Shown here: positions 40,226 through 48,505 of the stretch, piece after piece
Numbering within the stretch: position 1 is the first letter of the stretch
Layout: each line of letters opens with the position of its first letter
Source of the DNA: Streptomyces sp. SAT1
GTDB lineage: Bacteria > Actinomycetota > Actinomycetes > Streptomycetales > Streptomycetaceae
Length of the DNA stretch: 64,000 nt
NCBI RefSeq assembly: GCF_001654495.1
Contig: NZ_CP015849.1
Coordinates: 6,799,001-6,863,000, forward strand
Reading direction: 5' to 3'
Translations under genes and position numbers: made by a program
Notes under the pieces: generated by a model
The model's database searches: none
What the model was told of the DNA's origin: nothing
The model's input: the letters and a program-made list of their open reading frames with translations, nothing else

Positions 40226-40977
40226 GCCGCGGGCTCCTCCTCCGTGCTCGCCAGGATCTCCGCGATGTGCACCGGCCGCATCCGGGAGCGCAGCCGGGAC
40301 ATCGTGCCGCCGAGGTGCATCAGGCAGGAGTTGTCGCCCGCGCACAGCACCTCGGCGCCGGTCGACTCGGCGTTGCGCACCTTGTCGGTGCCCATCGCGG
40401 CCGACACGTCCGCGTTCTTCACCGCGAAGGTCCCGCCGAAACCGCAGCACTCCTCGGCTCCCGGCAGCGCCACCAGTTCCAGCCCCTTCACCGCCCGCAG
40501 CAGCCGCAGCGGACGGTCCCCGAGCCCCAGCGAGCGCAGCCCGTGGCACGTCGGGTGGTAGGTGACCTCGTGCGGGTAGTACGCCCCCACGTCCGTCACC
40601 CCCAGCACGTCCACCAGGAACTCGGTCAGCTCGTACGTCCGCGGCACCACCGGCGCCAGGGTGCGGGCCAGCGTGTCGCCCCGGCCCTCGGCCCGCGCCC
40701 GCTCACCCATGCGCGGATACAGCTCCCGCACCATCGCGCCGCAGGAACCCGACGGTGTGACGATCGCCTCGTAGTCCCGGAAGACATCGGAGAACTTCCG
40801 GGCCAGCGGCTCGGCCTCATGCCGGTACCCGGTGTTGTAGTGCGCCTGTCCGCAACACGTCTGCTCCGGCGGGAAGTCCACCTCGACGCCCAGCCTGGTC
40901 AGCAGTTTCACCACGGCGCGACCGGTGTCCGGATAGAGCGTGTCATTGACGCAGGTCAGGAACAGGGCCACACGCAT
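40222..40977 (-). CDS. lutA: LutA-like CCG-domain protein of lactate utilisation
   Basis: 251-residue protein with two CCG modules: QTCCGQAHYNTGY with PSGSCGAM, and EECCGFGGTFAVKN with GDNSCLMHLGG. These bind a non-cubane or 4Fe-4S cluster in the GlpC/HdrB manner. ATG with GAGGAG nine bases upstream. First gene of the overlapping lutABC operon. Confidence 0.94.
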   Translation of the reverse strand: MRVALFLTCVNDTLYPDTGRAVVKLLTRLGVEVDFPPEQTCCGQAHYNTGYRHEAEPLARKFSDVFRDYEAIVTPSGSCGAMVRELYPRMGERARAEGRGDTLARTLAPVVPRTYELTEFLVDVLGVTDVGAYYPHEVTYHPTCHGLRSLGLGDRPLRLLRAVKGLELVALPGAEECCGFGGTFAVKNADVSAAMGTDKVRNAESTGAEVLCAGDNSCLMHLGGTMSRLRSRMRPVHIAEILASTEEEPAA

Positions 40978-41205
40978 CGCGGCTCCTCGTCGTCGGTCAT
41001 CGGACGGGTGAAGCCTAGTCAGGCCGGGTGCGCTGCGGCAGCCCCCGGCTCGTCCACGGCGTGGCGGTGCGCCGGCGCGCACCGGCAGTGGCCGGTCGCC
41101 CGCTGACCGGCGGTTCAGTACCTTTTCATGATCCCGGGTCTCGGACGGCGGAGCGCGGTGTGCTCAACTGGGACGCGGCCGTGAAACTCCGTCCCGGGAG
41201 AACCG

Positions 41206-42507
41206 TTGACCCTCAGCTACCGCCAGCCCGGCGTCGTCCTCACCGACCGCTCCTTCACCGTGCCGCTCGACCACGACGACCCGGCGGGGGAGACGATCGA
41301 GCTGTACGCCCGCGCCGCGGTCGCCCGGGACAAGGCGGACCGGGACCTGCCGTGGCTGCTGTACCTCCAGGGCGGCCCCGGCTTCGGAGCGAACCGTTTC
41401 ATCGGGAAGCAGGCGTGGCTCGGCCGGGCCCTGGAGGAGTACCGGGTGCTCCTGCTCGACCAGCGCGGCACCGGCCACTCCACGCCCGCCAACCGCCAGA
41501 CCCTCCCGCTGCGCGGCGGCCCCGGGGCCCAGGCCGACTACCTCGCGCACTTCCGCGCCGACTCCATCGTCCGCGACTGCGAGGCGATCCGCGCCGAGGT
41601 CACCGGCGGCGCGCCCTGGACCGTCCTCGGCCAGAGCTTCGGCGGCTTCTGCACCGTCCACTACCTCTCCACCCGCCCCGAGGGCCTGTCCACCGCCCTG
41701 ATCACCGGCGGCCTGCCCTCGCTGGACGCGCACGCCGACGACGTCTACCGGGCCGCCTACCCGCGCATCGAACGCAAGGTCGCCGCCCACTACGCCCGCT
41801 ACCCCCAGGACGTCGCCCGCGCCCGCGAGATCGCCGAACACCTGCTCACCCACGACGTGGTCCTGCCCGGCGGCTACCGGCTGACCGCGGAGGCCTTCCA
41901 GTCCCTCGGCATCCTGCTCGGCGGCACGGACGGCAGCCACCGGCTGCACTTCCTCCTCGAAGGCGCCTTCGTCCGCACGCCCGCGGGCCCGGCCCTCTCC
42001 GACGCCTTCCAGGAGGAGGTCCAGGGCCTGCTGTCCTACGCGGCCCACCCGCTCTACGCCCTGCTGCACGAGCCGATCTACGGCCAGGACGCCCGCCCCA
42101 CCGCCTGGTCGGCCGAGCGGGTGCGCGCCGAGTTCCCGCAGTTCGACGCGGCCAAGACGCTCGCGGACGACGGCCCGCTGCTGTTCACCGGCGAGTCCGT
42201 GCACCCCTGGATGTTCGACTGCGACCCCGCGCTGCGCCCGCTGCGCGAGTGCGCCGATCTGCTCGCCGCCCGCACCGACTGGCAGCCCCTCTACGACCCG
42301 GCCCGACTCGCCGCCAACGAGGTCCCGGTCGCCGCGGCCGTCTACCACGACGACATGTACGTCGACACCGCGCACGCCCTCGCCACCGCCCGCACCGTCC
42401 GCGGCCTGCGCACCTATGTCACCGACGAGTTCGAGCACGACGGGGTGCGGGCCGGCGGCCCCCGCGTCCTGGACCGGCTGCTCGCCCTCGCCCGCGACGA
42501 CGCCTGA
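41206..42507 (+). CDS. Prolyl aminopeptidase-like S33 hydrolase
   Basis: 433-residue alpha/beta hydrolase of peptidase family S33. Oxyanion motif LQGGPGFG, then VLLLDQRGTGHSTP, nucleophile elbow GQSFGG (about residue 145), and a C-terminal FEHDG with the likely catalytic His. The cap domain between 180 and 330 is large, as in proline iminopeptidases from actinobacteria. The start is a TTG at 41206 with GGGAG eight bases upstream; no better in-frame ATG/GTG precedes it. Removes N-terminal proline or a similar residue from small peptides. Confidence 0.87.
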   Translation: MTLSYRQPGVVLTDRSFTVPLDHDDPAGETIELYARAAVARDKADRDLPWLLYLQGGPGFGANRFIGKQAWLGRALEEYRVLLLDQRGTGHSTPANRQTLPLRGGPGAQADYLAHFRADSIVRDCEAIRAEVTGGAPWTVLGQSFGGFCTVHYLSTRPEGLSTALITGGLPSLDAHADDVYRAAYPRIERKVAAHYARYPQDVARAREIAEHLLTHDVVLPGGYRLTAEAFQSLGILLGGTDGSHRLHFLLEGAFVRTPAGPALSDAFQEEVQGLLSYAAHPLYALLHEPIYGQDARPTAWSAERVRAEFPQFDAAKTLADDGPLLFTGESVHPWMFDCDPALRPLRECADLLAARTDWQPLYDPARLAANEVPVAAAVYHDDMYVDTAHALATARTVRGLRTYVTDEFEHDGVRAGGPRVLDRLLALARDDA

Positions 42508-42611
42508 CACCTGCGCGGTCCCGGGCACCCCGGCGCAGCGCCCGTGTCCGTGCCTAGGATGATCCCCGGGCGCGGGCGCGCCCGGGGGTACGACGGCGAC
42601 GGGGGCGGCAC

Positions 42612-43550
42612 ATGGCGGACGGCACGGGCGGCGGCACGGCGGGCACGGCCGGGACGGCGGACGAGGAGCGGCTGGCGCGGCGGTTCGAGGAGCACCGCGG
42701 GCAGTTGCGGGCGGTGGCCTACCGGATGCTCGGCTCGCTGACGGAGGCCGAGGACGCCGTCCAGGAGACCTGGCTGAAACTCACCCGCGCCGACAGCGAC
42801 GCCATCGGCAACCTGGCCGGATGGCTGACGACGGTGACCGGCCGGGTCTGCCTCGACCTGCTGCGCAGCCGCACCGCCCGCCGCGAGGATCCCCTCGACG
42901 AGACCTTCGTGCCCGACCCCGTCGTCCGGCCGCTGGCCTCGGCGGACCCGGAGCGGGAGGCGCTGCGCGGCGACTCGGTGGGGCTCGCCCTGCTCGTCGT
43001 GCTGGAGACCCTGGAACCGGACGAGCGGCTGGCGTTCGTGCTGCACGACCTGTTCGCCGTGCCGTTCGACGACATCGCGCCGGTCGTCGAACGCACCGCG
43101 GCCGCGACCCGGCAACTGGCCAGCCGCGCCCGCCGCCGCGTGCAGGGCGCGACCCCGTCAGCGGAGACCGGCCTCGCCCGGCAGAAGGAGGTGCTGGAGG
43201 CATTCCTCGCGGCCTCCCGCGGCGGCGACTTCGAGGCCCTGGTCGCGGTCCTGCACCCCGACGTGGTGCTGCGGGTCGACGCCGGCGCCCTGGCCCGCGG
43301 CGCCGCCGCTTCCAAGGTGGTGCGCGGGGCGCGGACCGTGGCGTCGCAGGCGCTCACCTTCTCCCGCTACGCCCCGACGGCCCGGCTGGTCCTGGTCAAC
43401 GGCGCGGTCGGCGTGGCCAACACCCCTCAGGCGGGCCCGCACTCGGTCATGGCCGTCACCGTCGCCGACGGCCGGATCACCCACCTCTACATCCTGTCCG
43501 ACCACGACCGGCTGGCCCCCCTGGACCTGCCCGCCGCCATGACCGGCTGA
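42612..43550 (+). CDS. ECF41-type sigma factor with SnoaL-like C-terminus (SigJ group)
   Basis: 312-residue extracytoplasmic-function sigma factor. Region 2 is RFEEHRGQLRAVAYRMLGSLTEAEDAVQETWLKL; region 4 is LETLEPDERLAFVLHDLFAVPFDDIAPVVERTAAATRQLASRAR. A SnoaL-like domain of about 110 residues follows (EVLEAFLAASRGGDFEALVAVLHPDVVLRVD), as in ECF41 proteins where it tunes activity. The usual NPDKL motif near the C-terminus is degenerate (ILSDHDRL). No carboxymuconolactone-decarboxylase-type partner gene, common for this group, is seen next to it. ATG start; a TAGGAT -10 candidate lies near 42555. Confidence 0.88.
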   Translation: MADGTGGGTAGTAGTADEERLARRFEEHRGQLRAVAYRMLGSLTEAEDAVQETWLKLTRADSDAIGNLAGWLTTVTGRVCLDLLRSRTARREDPLDETFVPDPVVRPLASADPEREALRGDSVGLALLVVLETLEPDERLAFVLHDLFAVPFDDIAPVVERTAAATRQLASRARRRVQGATPSAETGLARQKEVLEAFLAASRGGDFEALVAVLHPDVVLRVDAGALARGAAASKVVRGARTVASQALTFSRYAPTARLVLVNGAVGVANTPQAGPHSVMAVTVADGRITHLYILSDHDRLAPLDLPAAMTG

Positions 43551-43608
43551 ACCGCCGCCGCGGACAGAGCCGTTGTTCCCCCGGGCGGCCACTGCCGGGG
43601 TCGTCGCC

Positions 43609-44474
43609 GTGCCGACCCATCCCGCCCGGGACGGAACCCTCCTCGCTCACCGCGCCGTTGGCGACGGGCCGCCGCCGGTCTGTCTCCCCGGCGGCCCGAT
43701 GCGCGCCCCGCCTACCTCGGTGGCCTCGGCGGACTGTCCGCGCACCGGTGGCTGATCCCCGCGGACCCGCGCGGCACCGGCGTCTCGCAGACGCCCCGCG
43801 ACCCCGTCACGTACCGCTGCGACCGGCTCATCGCCGACGTCGAGGCGCTGCGCGAGCACCTGGGGCCGGACCGGACGGACGTGCTGGCGCACTGCGCGGG
43901 CGCCGACCTGGCGGTGCTGTGGGCGGCCCGCCATCCGCACCGGGTGGGACGGCTGGTGCTGGTCACCCCGAGCCCGGTGGCGGTCGGCATCGAGGTCGGC
44001 GCCGACGCACGGCTCGCCACCGCGCGGCTGGGGGCGCGCGAGCCGTGGTTCCCGGCGGCGTACGCGGCGCTGGAGGAGGTCGTGGCGGGCCGGACGGCAC
44101 GGGTGCGGTGGGAGGCGATCGCCCCGTTCCTGCACGGCCGCTGGGACGACGCGGCACGGGCCCTGGACGCCGCCGGGGCCGAGGAGAAGAACGCGGAGGC
44201 CGCCGCGGTCTACGGCTCCGTCGGCGCGTACGACCCGGAGGCCACCCGGACGGCGCTCGGCGCGCTGCCCGTGCTGGTGCTCGCCGGCGAGGTCGGCCTG
44301 AACTCCCCGCCGCCCGCCATGGCGGAGTACGCCGGGCTGTTCCCGCGCGCCGGGCTGCGGGTCCTGCCCGGCGCCGGGCACTTCCCGTGGCTCGACGACC
44401 CGGCCCGCTTCCGCGCCGCCGTCGCCCCCTTCCTCGGCCGGGCGGTGGTCCGGGGGCGCGGCGCGGATCAGTAG
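43609..44474 (+). pseudogene. Alpha/beta hydrolase, split by one-base deletion
   Basis: Two overlapping frames together make one alpha/beta hydrolase of about 288 residues. The first frame (from GTG 43609) gives DGTLLAHRAVGDGPPPVCLPGGPMRAP and runs into a stop at 43755. From 43710 the +2 frame continues the protein as AYLGGLGGLSAHRWLIPADP, then RGTGVSQTP, nucleophile region DVLAHCAGADLA (Cys in place of the usual Ser) and the terminal LPGAGHFPWLDDPARF. Inserting one base in the CCCCG run at about 43706-43710 restores the frame. Either a genuine pseudogene or a sequencing error; if the error is real the product is truncated to about 49 residues. Confidence 0.75.
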
Positions 44475-44484
44475 GCTGGGGGAC

Positions 44485-45333
44485 ATGGCAGATCAGACAG
44501 GGGAGCGGCGCGATGCCGGTGCGCGGTCCGGGCTGCGCGGCGACTGCGCGAACTGCTTCGGGCTGTGCTGCGTCGCCCTGCCCTTCGCCGCCTCGGCGGA
44601 CTTCGCGCGCGACAAGCCCGCGGGGAGGCCCTGCCCGAACCTCCTGGGCGACCACCGCTGCGGCATCCACACCCGGCTCCGCCAGGAGGGCTACCCGGGC
44701 TGCACCGTGTACGACTGCTTCGGCGCGGGCCAGAAGGTCTCCCAGGTCACCTTCGGCGGCCGGGACTGGCGTACGGAGCCCGCGGGCACGCTCGGCGAGA
44801 TGGCCGCGGCCTTCCCGGTCGTACGGCATCTGCACGAACTGCTGTGGTATCTGACCGAGGCACTCACCCTGGCCCCCGCCCGGCCGGTCCACGCCGGGCT
44901 GCGCGACCTGCTGGAGCGCACCGAGGAGCTGACCCTGCTGCCGCCGGCCGAACTGGCCGCACTCGACGTGGACGCCCACCGGCAGGACGTGAACGCACTG
45001 CTGCTGCGCACCAGCGAGCTGATGCGGGCCGGGGTGCGCGGGCGGAAGAAGGACCGGCGGGGCGCCGACCTGATGGGGGCCCGGCTGAGGGGCGCCGATC
45101 TGCGCGGGGCCAGCCTGCGCGGCGCCTGTCTGATCGCCGCCGACCTCACCGGCGCCGATCTGCGCGGCGCGGACCTGATCGGTGCCGACCTGCGCGACAC
45201 GAACCTCATGGACGCCGACCTGACCGGCGCGTTCTTCCTGACCCAGCCGCAGCTGAACGCGGCCCGCGGCACCGCGGGCACCCGGCTGCCGGGGTCAGTC
45301 ACCCGCCCCGCGCACTGGGCAGCGCGGCCCTGA
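44485..45333 (+). CDS. YkgJ-like Cys-rich domain fused to pentapeptide repeats
   Basis: 282-residue protein. The N-terminal 80 residues carry a metal-binding pattern, CANCFGLCC then CPNLLGDHRCGIH then PGCTVYDC, close to the YkgJ/UPF0153 zinc- or iron-chelating domain. A helical middle follows. Residues about 190-253 are pentapeptide repeats of the A(D/N)LxG type (GADLMGARLRGADLRGASL), forming about three coils of a right-handed beta-helix. TAGGCT with seven bases to the ATG indicates a leaderless promoter that overlaps the upstream stop. Its 3' end overlaps the converging P450 gene by 39 bp. Function unknown. Confidence 0.8.
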   Translation: MADQTGERRDAGARSGLRGDCANCFGLCCVALPFAASADFARDKPAGRPCPNLLGDHRCGIHTRLRQEGYPGCTVYDCFGAGQKVSQVTFGGRDWRTEPAGTLGEMAAAFPVVRHLHELLWYLTEALTLAPARPVHAGLRDLLERTEELTLLPPAELAALDVDAHRQDVNALLLRTSELMRAGVRGRKKDRRGADLMGARLRGADLRGASLRGACLIAADLTGADLRGADLIGADLRDTNLMDADLTGAFFLTQPQLNAARGTAGTRLPGSVTRPAHWAARP

Positions 45334-46836
45334 TCCGCCGCCCTCCGCCACCGCCACCGGCGCCTCCGGCTCCCGTCCGGCGGGCGCCGTGCGCCGCTCC
45401 AGGCGCAGCCGCAGCCCCTCCGGCATCAGGGTGAGCCGTTCGGTCACCTTGAGCCGGTAGGCGGGGTCGGCCCGCAGGTCGTAGCGGCGCAGCAGCAGAC
45501 CGAGCACCAGCGTGGCCTCGTGCAGCGCGAACTGGCGGCCGATGCACGCCCGCGCGCCGGTGCCGAACGGCTTGAAGACGTGCGGCGGACGGCCGCGCAC
45601 CGCCGCCGCGTCGAAGCGGTCCGGGTCGAAGCGCTCCGCGTCCGCGCCCCAGGCGTCGGGGTCGCGGTGCAGCATCGGGGTCAGCACCAGTGTCCACGCG
45701 CCCCGCCGCATCGGGTGCTCGTCGGCGAGCACCGTGTCCTGGCGGGCCTCGCGGGCGAAGGCGGGCGCGGTCGGCCACAGCCGCAGCGACTCGTCCAGCA
45801 CCCGGCGCAGATAGCGCAGCTTGGCGACCTGCTCGTAGCCGGGCGCCGCCGTGTCGCCCCATGTCCGGTCCACCTCGGCGCGGGCGCGGGCGGCGATCTC
45901 CGGGTGCCGGGAGAGGTAGTACAGCGCGAAGGACAGCGCGCCGGAGGTCGTCTCGTGCCCGGCGACCAGGAAGGTGATCACCTGGCGGCGCACGTTCTCG
46001 TCGGACAGCCGCTCCCCGGTCTCCGGGTGCGCCGTCTCCAGCATCCGGTCCAGCAGGTCCCCGCTGCCGCCGCCGCTCCCGCTGCCCGTGCGGCGGGCGC
46101 GCACGAGGTCGTCCACGGTGCGGTTGAGGTACGCGATGTCGTCGGCGTTGCGGCGGCTCGCGCCGCGCAGCAGCAGCGGGGCGAGCGGCGCGGGCACGGA
46201 GTTGAGGCGCTGCGCATAGCTGAGGGTGCCGACCATCGCGGTGACGAAGGGGTGCGGGCGGGCGCGTTCGAAGGAGCCGAAGTCATGGCCGAAACCGGTG
46301 CGCGCGATCGTCTCCAGGGTCAGCTTGGTCATGTCCCCGGGCACGTCCACGGCGCTCCCCGTGGCCTCGGCGCGGTCCCAGTGGCCGGTGAGCCGGGCGG
46401 CCACGTCCAGCATCATCCGGTGGTAGCCGGCCATCGCCTCGCGGCTGAAGCCGGGCGCGAGCACGTCGTGCGCGAGCTGCCAGTTGGGCTCGTGGTTGTA
46501 CGCGGTGAACAGACCGTCCCCGGCGACCGGCCGCAGATTGGCGACGCCCAGGCCCACGTGCTTGGCGAACCGGCTCTCGTCGGCGAGGTCGGCCGCCAGC
46601 TTCGCACCCCAGACGAAGACGAACTCCTTGCCGAACACCTTGCGGCGGAAGATCGGGCCGAGCGCGCGGGCGTGGCGCATCGAGTCCTGTACGGGCGTGC
46701 TGCGGTCGACCCCCAGCACATCGCCGAGGAAGGGGATCCGGTGCGCCGGGTGCGGCAGCCGCTCCAACTGCGGCCAGCCCGTCCCCGCGTCGCGGAATCC
46801 TTTCGGCAGTCCGGTCCCGGTCGTGGTCTCCGCCAT
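45295..46836 (-). CDS. Cytochrome P450 (CYP102-like heme domain)
   Basis: 513-residue P450. I-helix oxygen motif FLVAGHETTSGALSFAL, K-helix ExxR in VLDESLRLWPT, heme loop FGTGARACIGRQFALHEA with the cysteine ligand. The N-terminal PHPAHRIPFLGDVLGVD and overall sequence resemble the heme domain of CYP102 (BM3-type) fatty-acid hydroxylases, but no reductase domain is fused. The C-terminal 35 residues are Pro/Gly-rich. ATG with GGGGAG nine bases upstream. Divergent from a TetR gene, with an inverted repeat between them. Electron partner not encoded here. Confidence 0.9.
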   Translation of the reverse strand: MAETTTGTGLPKGFRDAGTGWPQLERLPHPAHRIPFLGDVLGVDRSTPVQDSMRHARALGPIFRRKVFGKEFVFVWGAKLAADLADESRFAKHVGLGVANLRPVAGDGLFTAYNHEPNWQLAHDVLAPGFSREAMAGYHRMMLDVAARLTGHWDRAEATGSAVDVPGDMTKLTLETIARTGFGHDFGSFERARPHPFVTAMVGTLSYAQRLNSVPAPLAPLLLRGASRRNADDIAYLNRTVDDLVRARRTGSGSGGGSGDLLDRMLETAHPETGERLSDENVRRQVITFLVAGHETTSGALSFALYYLSRHPEIAARARAEVDRTWGDTAAPGYEQVAKLRYLRRVLDESLRLWPTAPAFAREARQDTVLADEHPMRRGAWTLVLTPMLHRDPDAWGADAERFDPDRFDAAAVRGRPPHVFKPFGTGARACIGRQFALHEATLVLGLLLRRYDLRADPAYRLKVTERLTLMPEGLRLRLERRTAPAGREPEAPVAVAEGGGSGPRCPVRGAGD

Positions 46837-46918
46837 GCCGTGCGCTCCCCGTTCTCCCCGGGCCCGCCGGAGTCCCGGCCGGGCGCCGTGCCGGTCCCTC
46901 GGCACGTGTTGGATGTCG

Positions 46919-46956
46919 GTTCAATAGCGGCTCCCAGTCTGGTCCCGTTGTTGAAC
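46919..46956. promoter_or_regulatory. Inverted repeat between P450 and TetR genes
   Basis: Arms GTTCAATAGCGG (46919-46930) and CCGTTGTTGAAC (46945-46956) pair at 9 of 12 positions, with GTTCAA/TTGAAC perfect, separated by 14 bases. The position between divergent P450 and TetR genes suggests the TetR operator. Confidence 0.55.
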
Positions 46957-46978
46957 TCGCGTCAAGTAGAGTGCGGGG

Positions 46979-47590
46979 ATGGCCGCGAACCAGGGGGAGC
47001 AGCGCACGCGCCGCCGGCTGAGCACGGGGGAGCGCAGGGAGCAACTGCTGTCCGTCGGGGCGCGGCTGTTCTCCGAGAGCCCCTACGACGACGTGTGGAT
47101 CGAGCAGGTCGCCGAGATCGCCGGGGTCTCGCGCGGCCTGCTGTACCACTACTTCCCGACCAAGCGCGACTTCTTCGCGGCGGTCGTGGAGCGGGAGAGC
47201 GGGCGGATGCTGCGGATGACCGCGGCCGTCCCCGGGGTGCCCGTGCGCGAGCAGCTGACGGCGGGTCTGGACGCCTATCTGGAGTACGTCAGCGCCCACG
47301 CGCACGGCTACCGCGCCTTCCACCGGGCGGACGCGGCGGGCGACCAGGCCGTGCGCCGGGTCTACCGGCGCGCCCTGGCCGCGCAGGAGCGGCAGATCCT
47401 GGCCGCGCTGGACGCCGACCCCGAGTTCGGCCCGTCGGCCGCCCGCCGCCCCGATCTGCGGCTCGCCGTCCGCGGCTGGCTGGCCTTCACCACCGCCGTC
47501 TGCCTGGAGTGGCTGCGCGGCTCCGAGCTGACCCGGGCGCAGGTCAGGGACCTGTGCGCACGGGCGCTGCTGGGCGTCCTGGCACCCTGA
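46979..47590 (+). CDS. TetR-family regulator, divergent from P450
   Basis: 203-residue TetR regulator. HTH at YDDVWIEQVAEIAGVSRGLLYHYFPTKRDFFAAVV (about 38-72). C-terminal ligand domain shows YRAFHRADAAGDQAVRRVYRR, seen in TetR proteins controlling P450 or fatty-acid genes. ATG start. Likely represses itself and the adjacent P450 through the inverted repeat in between; ligand perhaps a fatty acid or P450 substrate (inference). Confidence 0.88.
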   Translation: MAANQGEQRTRRRLSTGERREQLLSVGARLFSESPYDDVWIEQVAEIAGVSRGLLYHYFPTKRDFFAAVVERESGRMLRMTAAVPGVPVREQLTAGLDAYLEYVSAHAHGYRAFHRADAAGDQAVRRVYRRALAAQERQILAALDADPEFGPSAARRPDLRLAVRGWLAFTTAVCLEWLRGSELTRAQVRDLCARALLGVLAP

Positions 47591-47735
47591 CCGGCGGACC
47601 GGGCCGCCGTCCCGCCGCCCCCGTGACACGCTCGGGCGCCGTCCCCCGTCCCGGTCGTCGCGCGCCTCCGTGCGCCCCCTCCCGGACGCCCGTGTCGGGC
47701 CGACATGGTTGGCGTGCGCCCCGATCTTCGATAAG

Positions 47736-47754
47736 TTAGGCAAGCCTTACCTTA
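47736..47754 (+). promoter_or_regulatory. Iron box upstream of the DUF2470 gene
   Basis: TTAGGCAAGCCTTACCTTA matches 14 of 19 consensus iron-box positions and is itself nearly palindromic (TAAGGCAAGCCTTA-like core). A promoter fits just upstream: TTGGCG (47709-47714), 17-bp spacer, TAAGTT (47732-47737). Confidence 0.7.
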
Positions 47755-47779
47755 TGGATGGCTAGCGAGGAGGTTCCGG

Positions 47780-48505
47780 ATGGGCGACAGCCACACATGG
47801 ACGGCGGTGCCCGGAGCGGCACAGCGGGCGCGCTCGGTGCTCGCCGCCGCCTGGTCCTGCGCGGTGACCGCGGAGGGCGGCCGGGAGGAGTTCACCGGCG
47901 CGCACACCGTCACCGAGGACGGCCGGGTCCTGCTGCGGCTGCCCGAGGACAGCCCCCTGGCCGCGGCGGCGTTCTGCGCGCCGCGCGGTGAACTGCCCGG
48001 CGTCCTGGAGTTCGCCGACGTGGCACCCGTCCCGGTGCGCGACCGGATCCGCGCCCGGCTGTGGCTGGCCGGCCGGTTCACCCGGGCCGACGACCACCTG
48101 GACTTCGGGCCCCGGCGCGTGCTGCTGCGCCGCCCCGGCGACGCCGTCGCCGTGGACCCGGGCGAGTTCGCCGCCGCGGCCCCCGACCCGCTGGCCGTCG
48201 CCGAGGCCCAGCTGCTCACCCACCTCGCCGACGCGCACTCCGACGCGGTGGACCACCTCACCCGGCTCGTCGCCGCCGACAGCCTCCAGGGCGCCGTACG
48301 GGTCCGCCCGCTCGCCGTGGACCGGCACGGCCTCACCCTGCGCATCGAACGGGTGCGCGGCCAGGGCGACGTACGGCTGGCCTTCCACACCCCGGCCGAC
48401 GACGTCACCCAGCTCGCCGAGCGGATGCACGTCCTGCTCGCCCAGGCCAGCGCCGCCGCCTGCCCGCGCCCGCTACAGCGGCAGCGCGCAGACGGCGACG
48501 GGTGA
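47780..48505 (+). CDS. Iron-regulated DUF2470 protein (heme-oxygenase-like split-barrel family)
   Basis: 241-residue protein. N-terminal half resembles the FMN-binding split barrel found before DUF2470 domains; the C-terminal half is DUF2470-like, with LLTHLADAHSDAVDHLTRL then LAVDRHGLTLRIER and LAFHTPADDVTQLAERMHVLL. Related proteins (HugZ/pyridoxamine-oxidase-like) bind or degrade heme. GAGGAGG eight bases before the ATG is a strong SD. With an iron box over its promoter it is probably made under iron starvation. The 3' end overlaps the converging lactonase gene by 33 bp. Confidence 0.78.
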   Translation: MGDSHTWTAVPGAAQRARSVLAAAWSCAVTAEGGREEFTGAHTVTEDGRVLLRLPEDSPLAAAAFCAPRGELPGVLEFADVAPVPVRDRIRARLWLAGRFTRADDHLDFGPRRVLLRRPGDAVAVDPGEFAAAAPDPLAVAEAQLLTHLADAHSDAVDHLTRLVAADSLQGAVRVRPLAVDRHGLTLRIERVRGQGDVRLAFHTPADDVTQLAERMHVLLAQASAAACPRPLQRQRADGDG

